A stretch of 64,000 nt of DNA from JBPCQA01 sp050998615 (GCA_050998615.1 JBPCQA010000033.1:1-64000); one strand, 5' to 3'; counted from the stretch's first letter, positions 43,018-55,017 are shown. Notes: a model not told the origin generated them from the sequence alone. Translations and numbers: made by a program.

Positions 43018-44540
43018 CCGCTGACGAAATTTCCCCTGACCCAACGGCCCCCGGCCGGATCACCCACTGGATCGACGGAAAGGCATGGTCGGGCACGACG
43101 CAGCGGTCCGGAGACGTTTTCGACCCGGCCACCGGCCAAGTCACCGGGCTCGTCGATCTGGCCTCCCCCGACGAGGTCCACCAGGCGGTCACCGCCGCTC
43201 GCCGGGCGCTGCCCGGCTGGCGCAACCTGTCGCTGGCCAAGCGCTCGAGGGTCCTGTTCGAGTTCCGCCAGGTGCTGGCCGCCCGGGCTCACGAGGTGGC
43301 GGCGGTGATCACCGCCGAGCACGGCAAGGTGCTGTCCGACGCTGCTGGTGAGGTGCAGCGGGGGCTGGAGGTCGTCGAGTTCGCCTGCGGGATCCCGCAC
43401 TTGCTCAAGGGCGACCATTCCGAGAACGCGGGGACCAACGTCGACGTACATTCGCTGCGGCAGCCGGTCGGTGTCGCCGCAGTGATCTCGCCGTTCAACT
43501 TCCCGGCAATGGTGCCGCTGTGGTTTGTGCCGGTGGCGATCGCTTGCGGCAACACGGTGGTGCTCAAGCCGAGCGAGAAGGATCCCTCGGCCGCGGTGCT
43601 GCTGGCGCAGATGTGGTCAGAGGCCGGGTTGCCGGAGGGTGTCTTAAATGTCGTGCACGGTGACAAGGTCGCGGTCGACTCACTGCTCACCCATGACGGC
43701 GTCGACGCTGTCTCGTTCGTCGGCTCCACCCCGATCGCCCGCTACGTCTACGAGACCGCCAGTGCGCACGGCAAGCGGGTGCAGGCGCTGGGCGGCGCGA
43801 AGAACCACATGGTGGTGCTGCCTGATGCGGATCTCGGTCTGGCGGCCGATGCCGCGGTCAACGCCGGCTTCGGGTCTGCTGGTGAACGCTGTATGGCGAT
43901 CAGCGTGGTGGTGGCCGTCGAGCCGGTGGCCGATCGGCTGGTTGCCGGCATCCGGGACCGGATGAGCGGGCTGGCAGTGGGCGATGGGCGCCGGGGCGCC
44001 GACATGGGCCCGCTGGTGACGCAGGTCCATCGCGACAAGGTCGTCGGCTATATCGAGGCGGGCAAGCAGGCCGGTGCGGAGCTGGTGGTCGACGGCCGTG
44101 GGCTGGTCCCGGACGGTGCCGCCGAGGGATTCTGGTTGGGGCCGACGCTGTTCGACGCGGTGACCCCGGACATGGCGATCTACACCGACGAGATCTTCGG
44201 CCCCGTGCTGAGCGTCGTACGGGTCGGGTCGTACGACGATGCGCTGGCGCTGGTGAACGCCAACCCCTACGGCAACGGCACTGCGATCTTTACCAACGAC
44301 GGTGGGGCCGCTCGCCGCTACACCAATGAGGTCGAGGTCGGCATGGTCGGCGTCAACGTGCCGATCCCGGTGCCGGTTGCCTACTACTCCTTCGGAGGCT
44401 GGAAATCCTCGCTGTTCGGCGACGCCCATGCCTACGGCATGGAGGGGGTCACGTTCTTCACCCGCACCAAGGCCGTCACCACCCGCTGGCCCGACCCCAG
44501 CCACGGTGGCATCGACCTCGGCTTCCCGCACAACAGCTAG
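43014..44540 (+). CDS. mmsA: CoA-acylating (methyl)malonate-semialdehyde dehydrogenase
   Basis: 508 aa aldehyde dehydrogenase of the MmsA group: VISPFNFPAMVPLWFVPVAI, GGAKNHMVVLPDADL, and the catalytic Cys in GSAGERCMAISVVV; it lacks the general-base Glu motif of hydrolytic ALDHs, as expected when CoA accepts the acyl group. It turns malonate or methylmalonate semialdehyde into acetyl- or propionyl-CoA. Translationally coupled to the transaminase, forming a two-step route for beta-alanine, beta-aminoisobutyrate or valine-derived semialdehyde. Confidence 0.9.
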   Translation: MTADEISPDPTAPGRITHWIDGKAWSGTTQRSGDVFDPATGQVTGLVDLASPDEVHQAVTAARRALPGWRNLSLAKRSRVLFEFRQVLAARAHEVAAVITAEHGKVLSDAAGEVQRGLEVVEFACGIPHLLKGDHSENAGTNVDVHSLRQPVGVAAVISPFNFPAMVPLWFVPVAIACGNTVVLKPSEKDPSAAVLLAQMWSEAGLPEGVLNVVHGDKVAVDSLLTHDGVDAVSFVGSTPIARYVYETASAHGKRVQALGGAKNHMVVLPDADLGLAADAAVNAGFGSAGERCMAISVVVAVEPVADRLVAGIRDRMSGLAVGDGRRGADMGPLVTQVHRDKVVGYIEAGKQAGAELVVDGRGLVPDGAAEGFWLGPTLFDAVTPDMAIYTDEIFGPVLSVVRVGSYDDALALVNANPYGNGTAIFTNDGGAARRYTNEVEVGMVGVNVPIPVPVAYYSFGGWKSSLFGDAHAYGMEGVTFFTRTKAVTTRWPDPSHGGIDLGFPHNS

Positions 44541-44555
44541 GCGCCCAGCACCGTG

Positions 44556-44885
44556 GTCAGTCCTGGCAGAGCTCTGCGGTGCGGGTCAGCACGGCGTGGG
44601 CGGCTGTTTCGGAGCGGCGACCCAGTCCGCATGCTGACGAGATGACCACAGGTTGTCCGAGAAGATCCTCAGGGAGCGTGGATCAGCTGCAGCGATCGTC
44701 CGGCCGGCCAGGAACGCACAATCGCGTTGGACAACAAGACCAGCGGTGTACGTCAGACATGGTGCCAAACGCCCGGTGGTCCATGTCGCCGACGCAAAAG
44801 TGGACGGCGAAACACGTGTCCTGCGGTGCGGCGGCAGCCAGACCGGTGACCGCCCTGGCCAGCAGCCTGGCATGCCTCGGCCATA
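44556..44885 (-). pseudogene. Partial duplicate of the adjacent MetE-like gene
   Basis: Bases 44556-44670 are identical to 45239-45353, the 3' end of the MetE-like gene. The copy then skips 149 bp (45354-45502 of the parent) and resumes at 44671 as a copy of 45503 onward, identical at first, then with a one-base loss near 44740 and scattered changes until resemblance ends near 44885. The internal deletion is not a multiple of three, so the copy cannot encode the same protein. Confidence 0.85.
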
Positions 44886-44962
44886 ACGGCTATGCCTGGG
44901 ATGAACCAGGACTTGGTTGGGGCTTAGAGCAGTGCTCCAATTAGACACGCCAGCCGGAGGGG

Positions 44963-45145
44963 CTAACTTGGTGGTGTGTTGGTGGAGCTGTTGTGTCGCC
45001 GGTGGTGCTTCACAACAACAGCCATCACAACCACCAGGAGGACGAACCACAGTAGCAGTTCTGGGCTGCCCATGCCAGCGCCGCCCGCAATTAGCAGCAA
45101 TCCGAAGATCGTCAAAACGGCGACCACTTTGAGGATCAGCATCAT
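44963..45145 (-). CDS. Small two-helix membrane protein
   Basis: 60 aa from ATG 45145, which has GGGAAGG 5 nt upstream. Two hydrophobic helices (ILKVVAVLTIFGLLLIAGG and LLLWFVLLVVVMAVVV) and a basic tail KHHRRHNSS. The frame is open to 45229, but the ribosome site favours 45145. Unknown function. It sits between the MetE-like gene and its decayed duplicate, so it may have moved with the duplication. Confidence 0.6.
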   Translation of the reverse strand: MMLILKVVAVLTIFGLLLIAGGAGMGSPELLLWFVLLVVVMAVVVKHHRRHNSSTNTPPS

Positions 45146-45239
45146 GCCGGCCTTCCCGAGTACCACATGCCCATAAAATTGCCTCAACCATCCTATCTCG
45201 CTCTTCAACCACCCTGTGGCGGAAACCACGTCTGACCTG

Positions 45240-46271
45240 TCAGTCCTGGCAGAGCTCTGCGGTGCGGGTCAGCACGGCGTGGGCGGCTGTTTCGGAGCGG
45301 CGACCCAGTCCGCATGCTGACGAGATGACCACAGGTTGTCCGAGAAGATCCTCGATGCGCCCGCGGATGTCCCGCTGCTCGGTCAGTGATTGCGCTTCGT
45401 GGACGAAGCCTGCGGCGAACCGGGTGGATGCCGGGATGTCGAGCTTGCGGAGCGGCGCGTAAAACGCGGGCTCGGTGGTGGCCGGGTGATCGGCGGCGGC
45501 GAAGGGAGCGTGGATCAGCTGCAGCGATCGTCCGGCCGGCCAGGAACGCACAATCGCGTTGGACAACAAGACCAGCGGTGTGACGTCAGACATGGTGCCA
45601 AACGCCCGATGGTTCATGTCGCCGACGCAAAGATGGACGGCCAAACACGTGTCCTGCGGTGCCGCGGCGGCCAGACCGGTGACCGCCCTGGCCAGCAGCC
45701 TGGCAAGCCTGGGACGAGCCGGGGCGGGCGCCTTCGCCAACAGGACCAGCTCAGCGGGGATCTCGATCTGGAACAAGGTGCCCGGCCCGGTGATGACCGC
45801 AACGTCCTGGATCTCGGTGAGGGTCGCTTCAGTGAACGGCCGGCGTTGTCGCAGCGCACCGCCGGGCCCTAGCGTGAACATCGCCAGGTCGAAGTCGCCC
45901 GGCACACCTTCCTGGAACCTCAACTCGAGGCGATCCGCTGCGGCCCGGGCAGCCTCGAACTGCGGAAAACTCTCGCGTACGGCGGCGACGTGGCCGAAGT
46001 CAAGCGATGCGCCGTACAACCGCCGCCCCTTGCGGATCTTCAGCTGCGGAGTCTTGTCATAGTCCGACCAGTCGCCGGGCTTCCGCAGCTCCAGATCCGG
46101 GTGCCGCCGTAACCCCTCCACGATCGAGATAATCCAGTTGCGACGCTCACCGGTCTCGCCGTCCGGAAGCGACCGTAGATGAGGGCCGAGGATTTCCAGC
46201 GCGGTGGCCATGGCGACGTCCGGTCTGGCGCCGGGCAGGCTTCCGACCAGGTGAGCGTCCCGACTCGGCAT
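45240..46271 (-). CDS. Methionine synthase-like protein (MetE/UROD superfamily barrel)
   Basis: 343 aa. ATG 46271 has AAAGGAG 5 nt upstream. LPDGETGERRNWIISIVEG near the N-terminus, CLAVHLCVGDMNHRAFG in the middle and VVISSACGLGRRS at the end place the expected metal-ligand-type residues (His, Cys) of single-domain MetE-like proteins, but it is half the length of true MetE. The substrate is unknown; a methyl transfer or C-S chemistry is possible. A pair of CAATTGCGGG operators lies upstream and a decayed partial copy lies downstream. Confidence 0.65.
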   Translation of the reverse strand: MPSRDAHLVGSLPGARPDVAMATALEILGPHLRSLPDGETGERRNWIISIVEGLRRHPDLELRKPGDWSDYDKTPQLKIRKGRRLYGASLDFGHVAAVRESFPQFEAARAAADRLELRFQEGVPGDFDLAMFTLGPGGALRQRRPFTEATLTEIQDVAVITGPGTLFQIEIPAELVLLAKAPAPARPRLARLLARAVTGLAAAAPQDTCLAVHLCVGDMNHRAFGTMSDVTPLVLLSNAIVRSWPAGRSLQLIHAPFAAADHPATTEPAFYAPLRKLDIPASTRFAAGFVHEAQSLTEQRDIRGRIEDLLGQPVVISSACGLGRRSETAAHAVLTRTAELCQD

Positions 46272-46283
46272 GGGCTCTCCTTT

Positions 46284-46347
46284 CAATTGCGGGAAGTGTG
46301 CTGCTCTCCTAAGGGTCTAAGAACCGCAGATCTCCCGCAATTGCGGG
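46284..46347. promoter_or_regulatory. Paired CAATTGCGGG operator-like repeats
   Basis: CAATTGCGGG occurs at 46284-46293 and 46338-46347, 54 bp apart. The right copy lies in a perfect 14-bp palindrome CCCGCAATTGCGGG (46334-46347). The left (CAATTGCGGGA) and right (TCCCGCAATTG) also form an 11-bp inverted repeat. They sit immediately upstream of the MetE-like gene, so a dimeric regulator with two sites, or looping, is plausible. Confidence 0.6.
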
Positions 46348-46372
46348 TACGCCGACCTGGCCGGCGCGCAGA

Positions 46373-47305
46373 TCAGGTGATCTGGATGACGACCTTGCCC
46401 TGCGGATGCCCAGACTCGACTGCCGCAATCGCCTGCGGCGCGTCGTCGAAGCCGAGCACGTCGTTGACGTGCGGATCGAGCTTGCCGTCGGCAACCAGCC
46501 TGGCGACCTCGTCGAGAACTCGCGACGTTCGGTCGCGATTGACCGGTGCTCCGCCGAGCTCTGCCACCGTGGCGGGATCGGCGGTGGAGAGCAATTTCTT
46601 CCGGTCCTTGACGAGCCCGGCAGCCGATCGCAGCGCGTCGCCACCGACAAGATCCAAGATGCCATCGACACCGTCTGGCAACAACTCCCGCACGCGTTGT
46701 TCGACGCCCCCGCTGTCTGCGTCGTCGTAGGGCACAAGCGTCACGCTGAGTGATTCGACCAACGCCCGCTTGCTCTCGCTGGCGGTGCCGAACACGGCGA
46801 TACCGGCGTCCCGGGCGATCTGGGCAGCGGCGACACCAACGCCGCCACCGACACCGGTGATCAGCAACGTCTGACCCTTGGACAGCCCGAGATGAACGAT
46901 CCCGTCATAGCCGGTGGCAGCGGCGACCGGGAGTGTCGCCGCGTCGTTGAAGCTCACCTGCGGCGGCTTCTTCGAAGTCGCGGTGGCGCTGGTCACCGTG
47001 TATTCCGAGAACGCGCCATGGCTCGGCGCGGGCGACCCGAACACCTCGTCGCCGACAGCAAACCCGTCGACGTCTTGGCCAAGCTCTGCCACCACGCCGG
47101 ACACTTCGCTGCCGAACTCCGAAGGCAGCTGACGCGGGTCGAAGTCCTTGAGCATGCCCGCCCGGATCTTGTAGTCGACCGGGTTCACCCCAGCTGACTT
47201 CACCTTGACGAGGATCTCGCTCGGCCCGGGCCGCGGCTCAGGCAGGTCGACGAACTCCTGGGTCTCGGGACCGCCGTACTCGGTGAATCGAAAGACCCTC
47301 GGCAT
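46373..47305 (-). CDS. NADP-dependent quinone oxidoreductase-like (zinc-free MDR)
   Basis: 310 aa. MDR fold: FTEYGGPETQEFVDLPEPRP, SAGVNPVDYKIRAG, the cofactor loop LLITGVGGGVGVAAAQIARD and the end block HPQGKVVIQIT. No zinc-binding Cys cluster, so it belongs with quinone oxidoreductases/enoyl reductases using NADPH. ATG 47305 has GGAAGGG 6 nt upstream; the longer open frame begins in a repeat. Substrate unknown. Confidence 0.82.
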   Translation of the reverse strand: MPRVFRFTEYGGPETQEFVDLPEPRPGPSEILVKVKSAGVNPVDYKIRAGMLKDFDPRQLPSEFGSEVSGVVAELGQDVDGFAVGDEVFGSPAPSHGAFSEYTVTSATATSKKPPQVSFNDAATLPVAAATGYDGIVHLGLSKGQTLLITGVGGGVGVAAAQIARDAGIAVFGTASESKRALVESLSVTLVPYDDADSGGVEQRVRELLPDGVDGILDLVGGDALRSAAGLVKDRKKLLSTADPATVAELGGAPVNRDRTSRVLDEVARLVADGKLDPHVNDVLGFDDAPQAIAAVESGHPQGKVVIQIT

Positions 47306-47354
47306 GATCATCCCTTCCTCGTTCAACGAAACCTTGACCGGCTCATCAGCCACC

Positions 47355-47465
47355 GTGAGTGTGGTTTCGAGACGCTCGCTGTGCTCGCTCCTCAACCACC
47401 GTGAGTTCGGGACGCTCGCGCATCAATCACCCTGTGTTCGGGGCCCTCGCTCTTCAACCACCCTA
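47355..47465. repeat. Extragenic palindrome cluster
   Basis: One well-kept copy, GTGGTTTCGAGACGCTCGC...GCTCGCTCCTCAACCACC (47363-47401), and two decayed relatives ending in CTTCAACCACCCTA (47451-47464), between the oxidoreductase and MBL genes. Confidence 0.7.
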
Positions 47466-47470
47466 GGCCG

Positions 47471-48121
47471 TCACCAGCCGCGAGCGCGCCATTCGCCGAG
47501 GTGTGGCCGCTCGGAGCCGAGCGTGGTGTCCTTGCCGTGTCCCGGGTAGACCCACGTCTCGTCGGGCAGCCGGTCGAAGAGCTTATGCTCCACGTCGTCG
47601 AGAAGAGAGATGAAGTCTTCTGACGACCCCGTCTTTCCCACTCCGCCAGGGAACAGAGAGTCGCCGGTCCACAGGTGCGGCGGCCCGGTTGGGTCGTCGT
47701 ACAAGAGCGCGATCGATCCGGGGGTATGGCCGACGAGGTGGATTACCTCGAGGTGGCACGACCCCACCGGGATGGTGTCCCCGTCGTCGACCGCGAGGTC
47801 GGTCGGCACCGGGATGCCCTCGACGTCGGCCGCGCCGGCGATCGTCTCCGCGCCAGTGGCCGCCTCGACATCAGCGAGACCATCCCAGTGGTCGCGGTGG
47901 CGGTGCGTGGTGATGATCCGGCGCAGCGGAAGCTCGGCAATAATCTCGAGCAGCGCATCGGGCTCGGCGGCGGCGTCGATCAGCACCGCCTCCCCGGTGT
48001 GGCGGCACTCGAGCAGGTAGGCGTTGTTGTCCATTGGCCCGACCGAGGCCTTCGTGATGATCAAATCGGTGAGCTCTCGTACGGCGGGGGTGCCGCGCTT
48101 CACCTTGCCGTGATAACTCAT
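47471..48121 (-). CDS. MBL-fold hydrolase (glyoxalase II-like)
   Basis: 216 aa metallo-beta-lactamase fold: metal motif THRHRDHWDGL (HxHxDH), GHTPGSIALL, TGDSLFPGG and YPGHGKDT supply the His/Asp ligands for two metals. Short glyoxalase II-like members act on thioesters such as S-acyl mycothiol or on persulfides. ATG overlaps the stop of the DinB-fold gene (ATGA); a thiol-linked role for the pair is therefore plausible. Confidence 0.85.
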   Translation of the reverse strand: MSYHGKVKRGTPAVRELTDLIITKASVGPMDNNAYLLECRHTGEAVLIDAAAEPDALLEIIAELPLRRIITTHRHRDHWDGLADVEAATGAETIAGAADVEGIPVPTDLAVDDGDTIPVGSCHLEVIHLVGHTPGSIALLYDDPTGPPHLWTGDSLFPGGVGKTGSSEDFISLLDDVEHKLFDRLPDETWVYPGHGKDTTLGSERPHLGEWRARGW

Positions 48122-48876
48122 CGCCAGGCTCCAATCTGGGGTAGCGGTTCGTCGGAATGCAGGCCGATGCCGTCGGTGCGGCCCAGCAGCCAGCCGAGCA
48201 GGGAGGGCGGCGGACCGGTGACCTCCTGACCTCCAGGACCGACGGTCCAGCGTCCCACGTTGTCGCTGGCGACGAGCACGAAACCGGGTGTTCCGTCATG
48301 GGCGGAGTGGTCGGCAGCGGCGCGGGACAACAGGTGCTCGACGAAGTCCTCCGGCCAATGCGCCAAGGTGTAGTCGACGTTGAGATCGACGTGGTGGACC
48401 TCGACTTCCATCTGGCGCAGCCACGGGATAGCCGTGGCCCGGAACTCTCGGTTGTCAGACCCTGCACGCGCGGTTGCAGCCCACTGCTGCTCGGTGAGGT
48501 CAGCAAGGGCGGTCATCAGCGTGGCCTGCGACTCGCGGACATCAGCCACCAGATCGGTGACCGACCGGCCGGCGCCTGCCTCGATATCAGCGTTGCGCTG
48601 CTCGCGGCTGACATACATGGATGTCTCGACGCCGGTCTTGGCCCAAATGACCAAGTTGCCCAGGCCGTCGGCGTTGCGGGCGATGTGGGTCAGCACGTGA
48701 CCACGGGTCCAGCCGGGCAGCAACGACGGCTCGCGCACCTGCTCGTCGGTCAACTCCGCCAAGGTGTGCTCCAGGGATTCGGCTGAGCCGCTAAGCGCGT
48801 CGATCTGGGCGGCGGGATCTCCGGTTCTGGTTGGAGCATCATGGTCGGGCATGGCGTGCACCTTCGGGTTGGGCAT
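48118..48876 (-). CDS. Mycothiol-dependent maleylpyruvate isomerase family protein (DinB fold)
   Basis: 252 aa. The DinB-like helical bundle shows the metal-ligand His in GWTRGHVLTHIARNADGL and the Glu/His pair in LRQMEVEVHHVDLN, typical of the maleylpyruvate isomerase family that uses mycothiol. The C-terminal part is the SCP2-like segment common in these proteins. ATG 48852 is an alternative start. Translationally coupled to an MBL hydrolase, suggesting a detoxification pair. Confidence 0.82.
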   Translation of the reverse strand: MPNPKVHAMPDHDAPTRTGDPAAQIDALSGSAESLEHTLAELTDEQVREPSLLPGWTRGHVLTHIARNADGLGNLVIWAKTGVETSMYVSREQRNADIEAGAGRSVTDLVADVRESQATLMTALADLTEQQWAATARAGSDNREFRATAIPWLRQMEVEVHHVDLNVDYTLAHWPEDFVEHLLSRAAADHSAHDGTPGFVLVASDNVGRWTVGPGGQEVTGPPPSLLGWLLGRTDGIGLHSDEPLPQIGAWR

Positions 48877-48991
48877 GGAGTGAACCTACCCCCTCTTGGC
48901 GCGTGGCCGCGACGTACCCGAAGATGGGTCATCGAAGCTGCCGACTCGCCGTGGTCGGACGTCACACGAGCTTGAACGCATGGGTAGGATA

Positions 48992-49007
48992 GCGAACGTC
49001 TGTTCGA
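48992..49007 (+). promoter_or_regulatory. SOS (LexA) box ahead of uvrA
   Basis: CGAAC-GTCT-GTTCG (48993-49006) is a perfect match to the gram-positive LexA consensus CGAAC-N4-GTTCG. It lies right after a TAGGAT -10-like hexamer (48985-48990) and 71 nt before the uvrA start. Confidence 0.85.
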
Positions 49008-49077
49008 AACATGGAGACGCGGCGGGGCGGTCCGAAGCGTTGGACTTCGGCCGGAGACGGCGCGGTAAGGGTGACTG

Positions 49078-52188
<3,111 letters not shown>

Positions 52189-52387
52189 GCTCGTCTCCAG
52201 CAGCCTTCCCCGAGCTTTCGTGCCGACTCAATCAACAACGCGTTTCGCAGCGGATGAGCGGCGCAAGCGGACAGTCAGCCGGCCGCATGCGTCATCGAAA
52301 CGCCCACGACGCTGGGTCTTCGAACCTCGACCTAAACTCGGTCTTGGGTCTTCACACCAGATTCTGCTACCAGCTAAAGGAATCGGC
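52189..52387. other. Gap between uvrA and the Rieske gene
   Basis: No gene, repeat or clear hairpin seen. Confidence 0.4.
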
Positions 52388-52867
52388 ATGGCCGAGCGTG
52401 ACCGACAAGACGACATTGCCACTCCCAGTAGGCGTGCGGTGTTGCGCGGTGCAGTCCTTGCTGGAGCGGCGATTCCGGTCGTCGCCGCATGCTCCCCTGG
52501 TGCCCAGGGCACCACTGCTCGAGGTGGTGCTCCGGGGGGGACCGGCTCGGCGGGCTCCCATGCTGTCGCCATCCTCAAGACGACCCAGGTGCCAAAGGGC
52601 GGGGGAGTCGTGGATGCGACGGCTGGTGTGGTCGTGACCCAGCCCAAGCCGGGGGCATTCGAGGGCTTCTCGTCGACCTGCACGCACATGGGCTGCACGT
52701 TGGGCAGCGTGTCGGGCGGCACGATCAATTGTCCCTGCCACGGCAGCCGGTTCTCTATCGTCGACGGCACCCCGGTGGCCGGCCCGGCGGGGTCGCCGCC
52801 GAGCTCGATCCCGCCACTGCCGAAGATGCCTCTCAAGATCAAGGGGAATCAGATCTTCCTCGCTTAG
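52388..52867 (+). CDS. Tat-exported Rieske [2Fe-2S] lipoprotein
   Basis: 159 aa. Twin-arginine leader SRRAVLRGAVLAGAA runs into a lipobox VVAAC with Cys35 as the lipid anchor; a Gly/Ser/Thr linker follows. The Rieske motifs are C98-T-H100...C103 and C115-P-C117-H118, so C98, H100, C115 and H118 hold the cluster and C103/C117 can form a disulfide. ATG 52388 has AAAGGA upstream. It stands alone without a cytochrome b or quinone partner, so its electron partner is unknown. Confidence 0.88.
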   Translation: MAERDRQDDIATPSRRAVLRGAVLAGAAIPVVAACSPGAQGTTARGGAPGGTGSAGSHAVAILKTTQVPKGGGVVDATAGVVVTQPKPGAFEGFSSTCTHMGCTLGSVSGGTINCPCHGSRFSIVDGTPVAGPAGSPPSSIPPLPKMPLKIKGNQIFLA

Positions 52868-52883
52868 TGGGGGCCTTGTCCTT

Positions 52884-52941
52884 CTCGCTGTGGCTGAAGG
52901 TGGCCGGCGTGGAAGTGGCTTTGGTGTTCAGCCACAGCGAG
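52884..52941. repeat. 58-bp palindromic element, copy 1
   Basis: CTCGCTGTGGCTGAA (52884-52898) and TTCAGCCACAGCGAG (52927-52941) are perfect 15-bp arms around a 28-nt loop, between the Rieske gene and uvrC. A second copy with the same arm and loop lengths lies at 58000-58057. Confidence 0.85.
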
Positions 52942-52962
52942 AGATGGCCTTGCGCAAACTCG

Positions 52963-52968
52963 TAGGGT
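52963..52968 (+). promoter_or_regulatory. -10 box TAGGGT, probable leaderless uvrC promoter
   Basis: TAGGGT ends 6 nt before GTG 52975, and no ribosome site is present between them. Confidence 0.4.
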
Positions 52969-52974
52969 GGACAT

Positions 52975-55017
52975 GTGGCCGACCCGTCGACGTATCGTCC
53001 TGCTCCGGGGTCGATTCCGGATGCCCCGGGCGTCTATCGCTTCCGCGATTCGAGCGGCCGGGTCATCTATGTGGGCAAGGCGAAAAGCCTGCGCGCCCGG
53101 CTGTCGTCGTACTTCCAAAATGTCGCCAATCTGCACCTGCGCACCGCCCGGATGGTGACCACTGCCGCATCGGTCGACTGGACCGTGGTCCAGACCGAGG
53201 TCGAGGCGTTGCAGCTCGAATACTCCTGGATCAAGGAGTTCGACCCGCGGTTCAATGTGAAGTACCGCGACGACAAGTCGTATCCCTGGCTGGCCGTGAC
53301 GCTCAACGAGGAGTTCCCGCGCGTCATGGTCGGGCGTGGACCGAAGCGCAAGGGGGTGCGGTACTTCGGCCCGTATTCTCATGCCTGGGCGATTCGCGAG
53401 ACCGTCGACTTGCTGTTGCGGGTTTTCCCCATGAGATCCTGCTCACAGGGGGTCTTCACTCGGAGCGCCCAGATCGGCCGGCCCTGTCTCCTGGGGTACA
53501 TCGGAAAGTGCGCCGCGCCGTGCGTCGGCAGGGTCTCGGCCGAGGAGCACCGCGAGATCGTGGACGACTTCTGCAGCTTCATCGCGGGCCAGACAAGCCA
53601 GCACATCAGGAGGTTGGAGCGGCAGATGCAAGCCGCCTCCGATGCGACCGAGTTCGAGCTGGCGGCCCGGCTGCGCGACGACATCGGGGCGTTGACCAAG
53701 GCGATGGAGAAGAACGCGATTGTGCTGCCCGACGGCACCGACGCCGACGTCATCGCGGTAGCCGAGGATCCGCTCGAGATCGCGGTGCACATGTTCTATG
53801 TCCGGGGCGGGAGGGTCCGCGGTCAGCGAGGCTGGGTGGCTGACCGGGTCGATGACGCAGAGCTGCCCGAGCTGCTCGGCCGCTTCCTGCTCCAGGCGTA
53901 CGACGGCGACACCGGCGACGCGATTCCACGCGAGGTGTTGCTGCCAGAGATTCCAGCGGACGCGGAGGCATTCACGGTCTGGCTGGCGCAAAGACGCGGC
54001 GGCAAGGTGGCCATCAGCGTGCCCCAGCGGGGACCCAAGCGGACGCTAATGGAGACGGTGGCTCGCAACGCCAGCCAGTCGCTGGCGTTGCACAAGACGA
54101 AGCGCGCCAGTGATTTCACGACTCGCAGCCGGGCGCTGGAAGAGATTCAACACGCCCTTGGTCTCGGGGAGGCGCCGCTGCGCATCGAGTGTTACGACGT
54201 CTCCAACCTCCAGGGCACCGAGGTAGTGGCCTCGATGGTCGTCTTCGAAGACGGACTGCCACGTAAGAGCGACTACCGCAGGTTCGTCATCCGTGGTTTC
54301 GAGGGGCAAAACGACGTCGCGGCCATGCACGAAACGATCACCCGGCGCTTCAAGCGGTACCTCGACGAACGGGCAGACTCATCCGCGCCGGACCTCGGCA
54401 CGACCGACGGCGAGGATGGACCGGTGCTCATCGATCCCGACACCGGTCGACCACGCAAGTTCGCCTACGCCCCAGGGCTGGTAGTGGTGGATGGTGGTCC
54501 GCCCCAGGTGGCCGCCGCGCAACGCGCACTCGACGAGCTCGGCGTCGACGACGTCCCGGTCGCCGGGCTCGCCAAACGGCTGGAGGAGGTCTGGTTGCCA
54601 AGCCAGCCTGATCCGGTGATTTTGCCGCGCACGAGCGAGAGCCTCTACCTGCTGCAGCGGGTCCGTGACGAGGCACACCGCTTCGCGATCACCCATCACC
54701 GCAACCGCCGGTCGAAGTCCATGGTCGAGAGCGTGCTCGACGAGGTCCCTGGCATGGGGGAGGTGCGGCGCAAGGTGCTGCTGCGTCACTTCGGCTCGCT
54801 GAAGAAGCTGCGAAGTGCCTCGGTCGACGACATAGCTGCGCTGCCCGGCTTCGGACGGCGTACGGCGGAGTCGATCCTGAATACACTGGCGGCCTCAACC
54901 GACGAGCGACACCCGGCCATCAACACCGCAACCGGCGAGATCCTCGACGAGTCAGCCGGCGACGCCGAGCACGACGAGATGGTGACGGATGACACTGCTG
55001 CTGAGCGCGGGGCATGA
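52975..55017 (+). CDS. uvrC: Excinuclease ABC subunit C
   Basis: 680 aa. GIY-YIG nuclease domain at the N-terminus (PDAPGVYRFRDSSGRVIYVG, KAKSLRARLSSYF) for the 3' cut; UVR domain near 220 (FELAARLRDDIGAL) for UvrB contact; RNase H-like nuclease with ECYDVSNLQGTEVVASMVVF and VVDGGPPQ for the 5' cut; tandem helix-hairpin-helix end (VPGMGEVRRKVLLRHFGSL; LPGFGRRTAESIL). Leads the conserved uvrC-rapZ-yvcK-whiA run; overlaps rapZ by ATGA. Confidence 0.95.
   Translation: MADPSTYRPAPGSIPDAPGVYRFRDSSGRVIYVGKAKSLRARLSSYFQNVANLHLRTARMVTTAASVDWTVVQTEVEALQLEYSWIKEFDPRFNVKYRDDKSYPWLAVTLNEEFPRVMVGRGPKRKGVRYFGPYSHAWAIRETVDLLLRVFPMRSCSQGVFTRSAQIGRPCLLGYIGKCAAPCVGRVSAEEHREIVDDFCSFIAGQTSQHIRRLERQMQAASDATEFELAARLRDDIGALTKAMEKNAIVLPDGTDADVIAVAEDPLEIAVHMFYVRGGRVRGQRGWVADRVDDAELPELLGRFLLQAYDGDTGDAIPREVLLPEIPADAEAFTVWLAQRRGGKVAISVPQRGPKRTLMETVARNASQSLALHKTKRASDFTTRSRALEEIQHALGLGEAPLRIECYDVSNLQGTEVVASMVVFEDGLPRKSDYRRFVIRGFEGQNDVAAMHETITRRFKRYLDERADSSAPDLGTTDGEDGPVLIDPDTGRPRKFAYAPGLVVVDGGPPQVAAAQRALDELGVDDVPVAGLAKRLEEVWLPSQPDPVILPRTSESLYLLQRVRDEAHRFAITHHRNRRSKSMVESVLDEVPGMGEVRRKVLLRHFGSLKKLRSASVDDIAALPGFGRRTAESILNTLAASTDERHPAINTATGEILDESAGDAEHDEMVTDDTAAERGA

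Noticed and set aside
44586..45212. Minus-strand open frame of 208 codons spanning the duplicate MetE fragment
   Set aside because: It only strings together the out-of-frame fragment and the antisense of the small membrane gene; no continuous homology.
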